From Hyphomicrobiales bacterium (GTDB lineage: Bacteria; Pseudomonadota; Alphaproteobacteria; Rhizobiales; Devosiaceae), in contig JALSJY010000003.1 of NCBI GenBank assembly GCA_026989045.1, positions 1 to 7,170 on the forward strand: DNA of 7,170 nucleotides, given 5' to 3'. The position numbers and the translations under genes are program-made. Position 1 is the first letter of the stretch. Each line of letters begins with the position of its first letter. The notes beneath the pieces were generated by a model. That model was not told where the DNA came from and did not search any database. It saw only the letters and a program-made list of their open reading frames with translations. Positions 7,002-7,170 of this stretch are shown piece by piece.

Positions 7002-7170
7002 AATTGTTAAGCCAGTTGGCAATATCATTTAATGCCCTTGCTGAAATCGCTTTCTTCTTTACCTTTTTGCGATCAGCCTTGCGCCAACGTTTCACGCCCT
7101 CTGGCTTTATAACTTCAATATCTGGCATAAGCCCAAAATTGATATTCATAGGCTGGAAACTCTTCACGCC
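6991..7170 (-). CDS. trmFO: TrmFO, folate-dependent tRNA uracil-54 C5-methyltransferase (C-terminal end only)
   Basis: The minus strand reads through without a stop from the right edge to TAG at 6991-6993, giving the last 59 residues of a protein that begins outside the window. The stretch FQPMNINFGLMPDIE near the start of the fragment is the conserved C-terminal signature of TrmFO. The lysine-rich linker and ISARALNDIANWL that follow also fit the family's end. TrmFO makes m5U at position 54 of the tRNA T loop, using methylene-tetrahydrofolate and reduced FAD. This catalytic part is not visible here. The gene converges on the DUF4153 gene and the two coding ends overlap by 11 bp. I recall trmFO lying close to this cluster in Rhizobiales, which supports the call. 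Confidence 0.9.
   Translation of the reverse strand, partial: GVKSFQPMNINFGLMPDIEVIKPEGVKRWRKADRKKVKKKAISARALNDIANWLNNFNL

Noticed and set aside
7011..7020. Short palindrome GCCAGTTGGC considered as a bidirectional terminator for the converging genes
   Set aside because: The stem is only 3-4 bp, has no T run on either side, and lies inside the trmFO coding sequence.
1..7170. A new defence, mobile or CRISPR-type system
   Set aside because: All genes but the DUF4153 protein and the DUF815 ATPase belong to housekeeping families. There are no repeats, integrases, transposases or attachment-like sites, and the order matches a common chromosomal cluster.

Overview
The window reads as an ordinary chromosomal segment of an AT-rich alphaproteobacterium, most likely of the Rhizobiales/Hyphomicrobiales. 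The evidence is a single-chain SecD-SecF fusion, a folate-dependent TrmFO, and the order DUF815 ATPase / yajC / secDF / Mth938-like / phytoene-synthase-like / trmFO, which I recognise from that group. The genus cannot be fixed from the sequence. No mobile element, CRISPR array, RNA gene or phage gene was seen.

Layout: positions 1-820 hold the minus-strand gene of a DUF815 AAA+ ATPase that runs off the left edge. A 181-bp intergenic region (821-1001) carries two divergent sigma70-like promoters whose -10 boxes overlap, and a possible leader hairpin. From 1002 to 7001 five plus-strand genes are packed like one operon: yajC, secDF, an Mth938-like gene that starts at TTG within the stop of secDF, an NDUFAF6-like member of the squalene/phytoene synthase superfamily, and a large DUF4153 membrane protein. 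At the right edge the 3' end of trmFO (minus strand) converges on the DUF4153 gene and overlaps it by 11 bp.

Functionally, YajC and SecDF are accessory subunits of the Sec translocon, which moves proteins across and into the inner membrane. The next two genes are the bacterial relatives of two human mitochondrial complex I assembly factors, NDUFAF3 (Mth938 fold) and NDUFAF6 (phytoene-synthase-like). The second has lost the catalytic aspartates of true prenyl synthases. The cluster therefore plausibly couples membrane insertion to assembly of respiratory NADH dehydrogenase. This is an inference from gene order and family membership. The role of the DUF4153 protein is unknown.

I found no wholly new system. 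The points most worth a second look are the complex I assembly gene pair behind the Sec genes, the non-catalytic synthase, the TTG start coupled to the secDF stop, and the back-to-back promoters.
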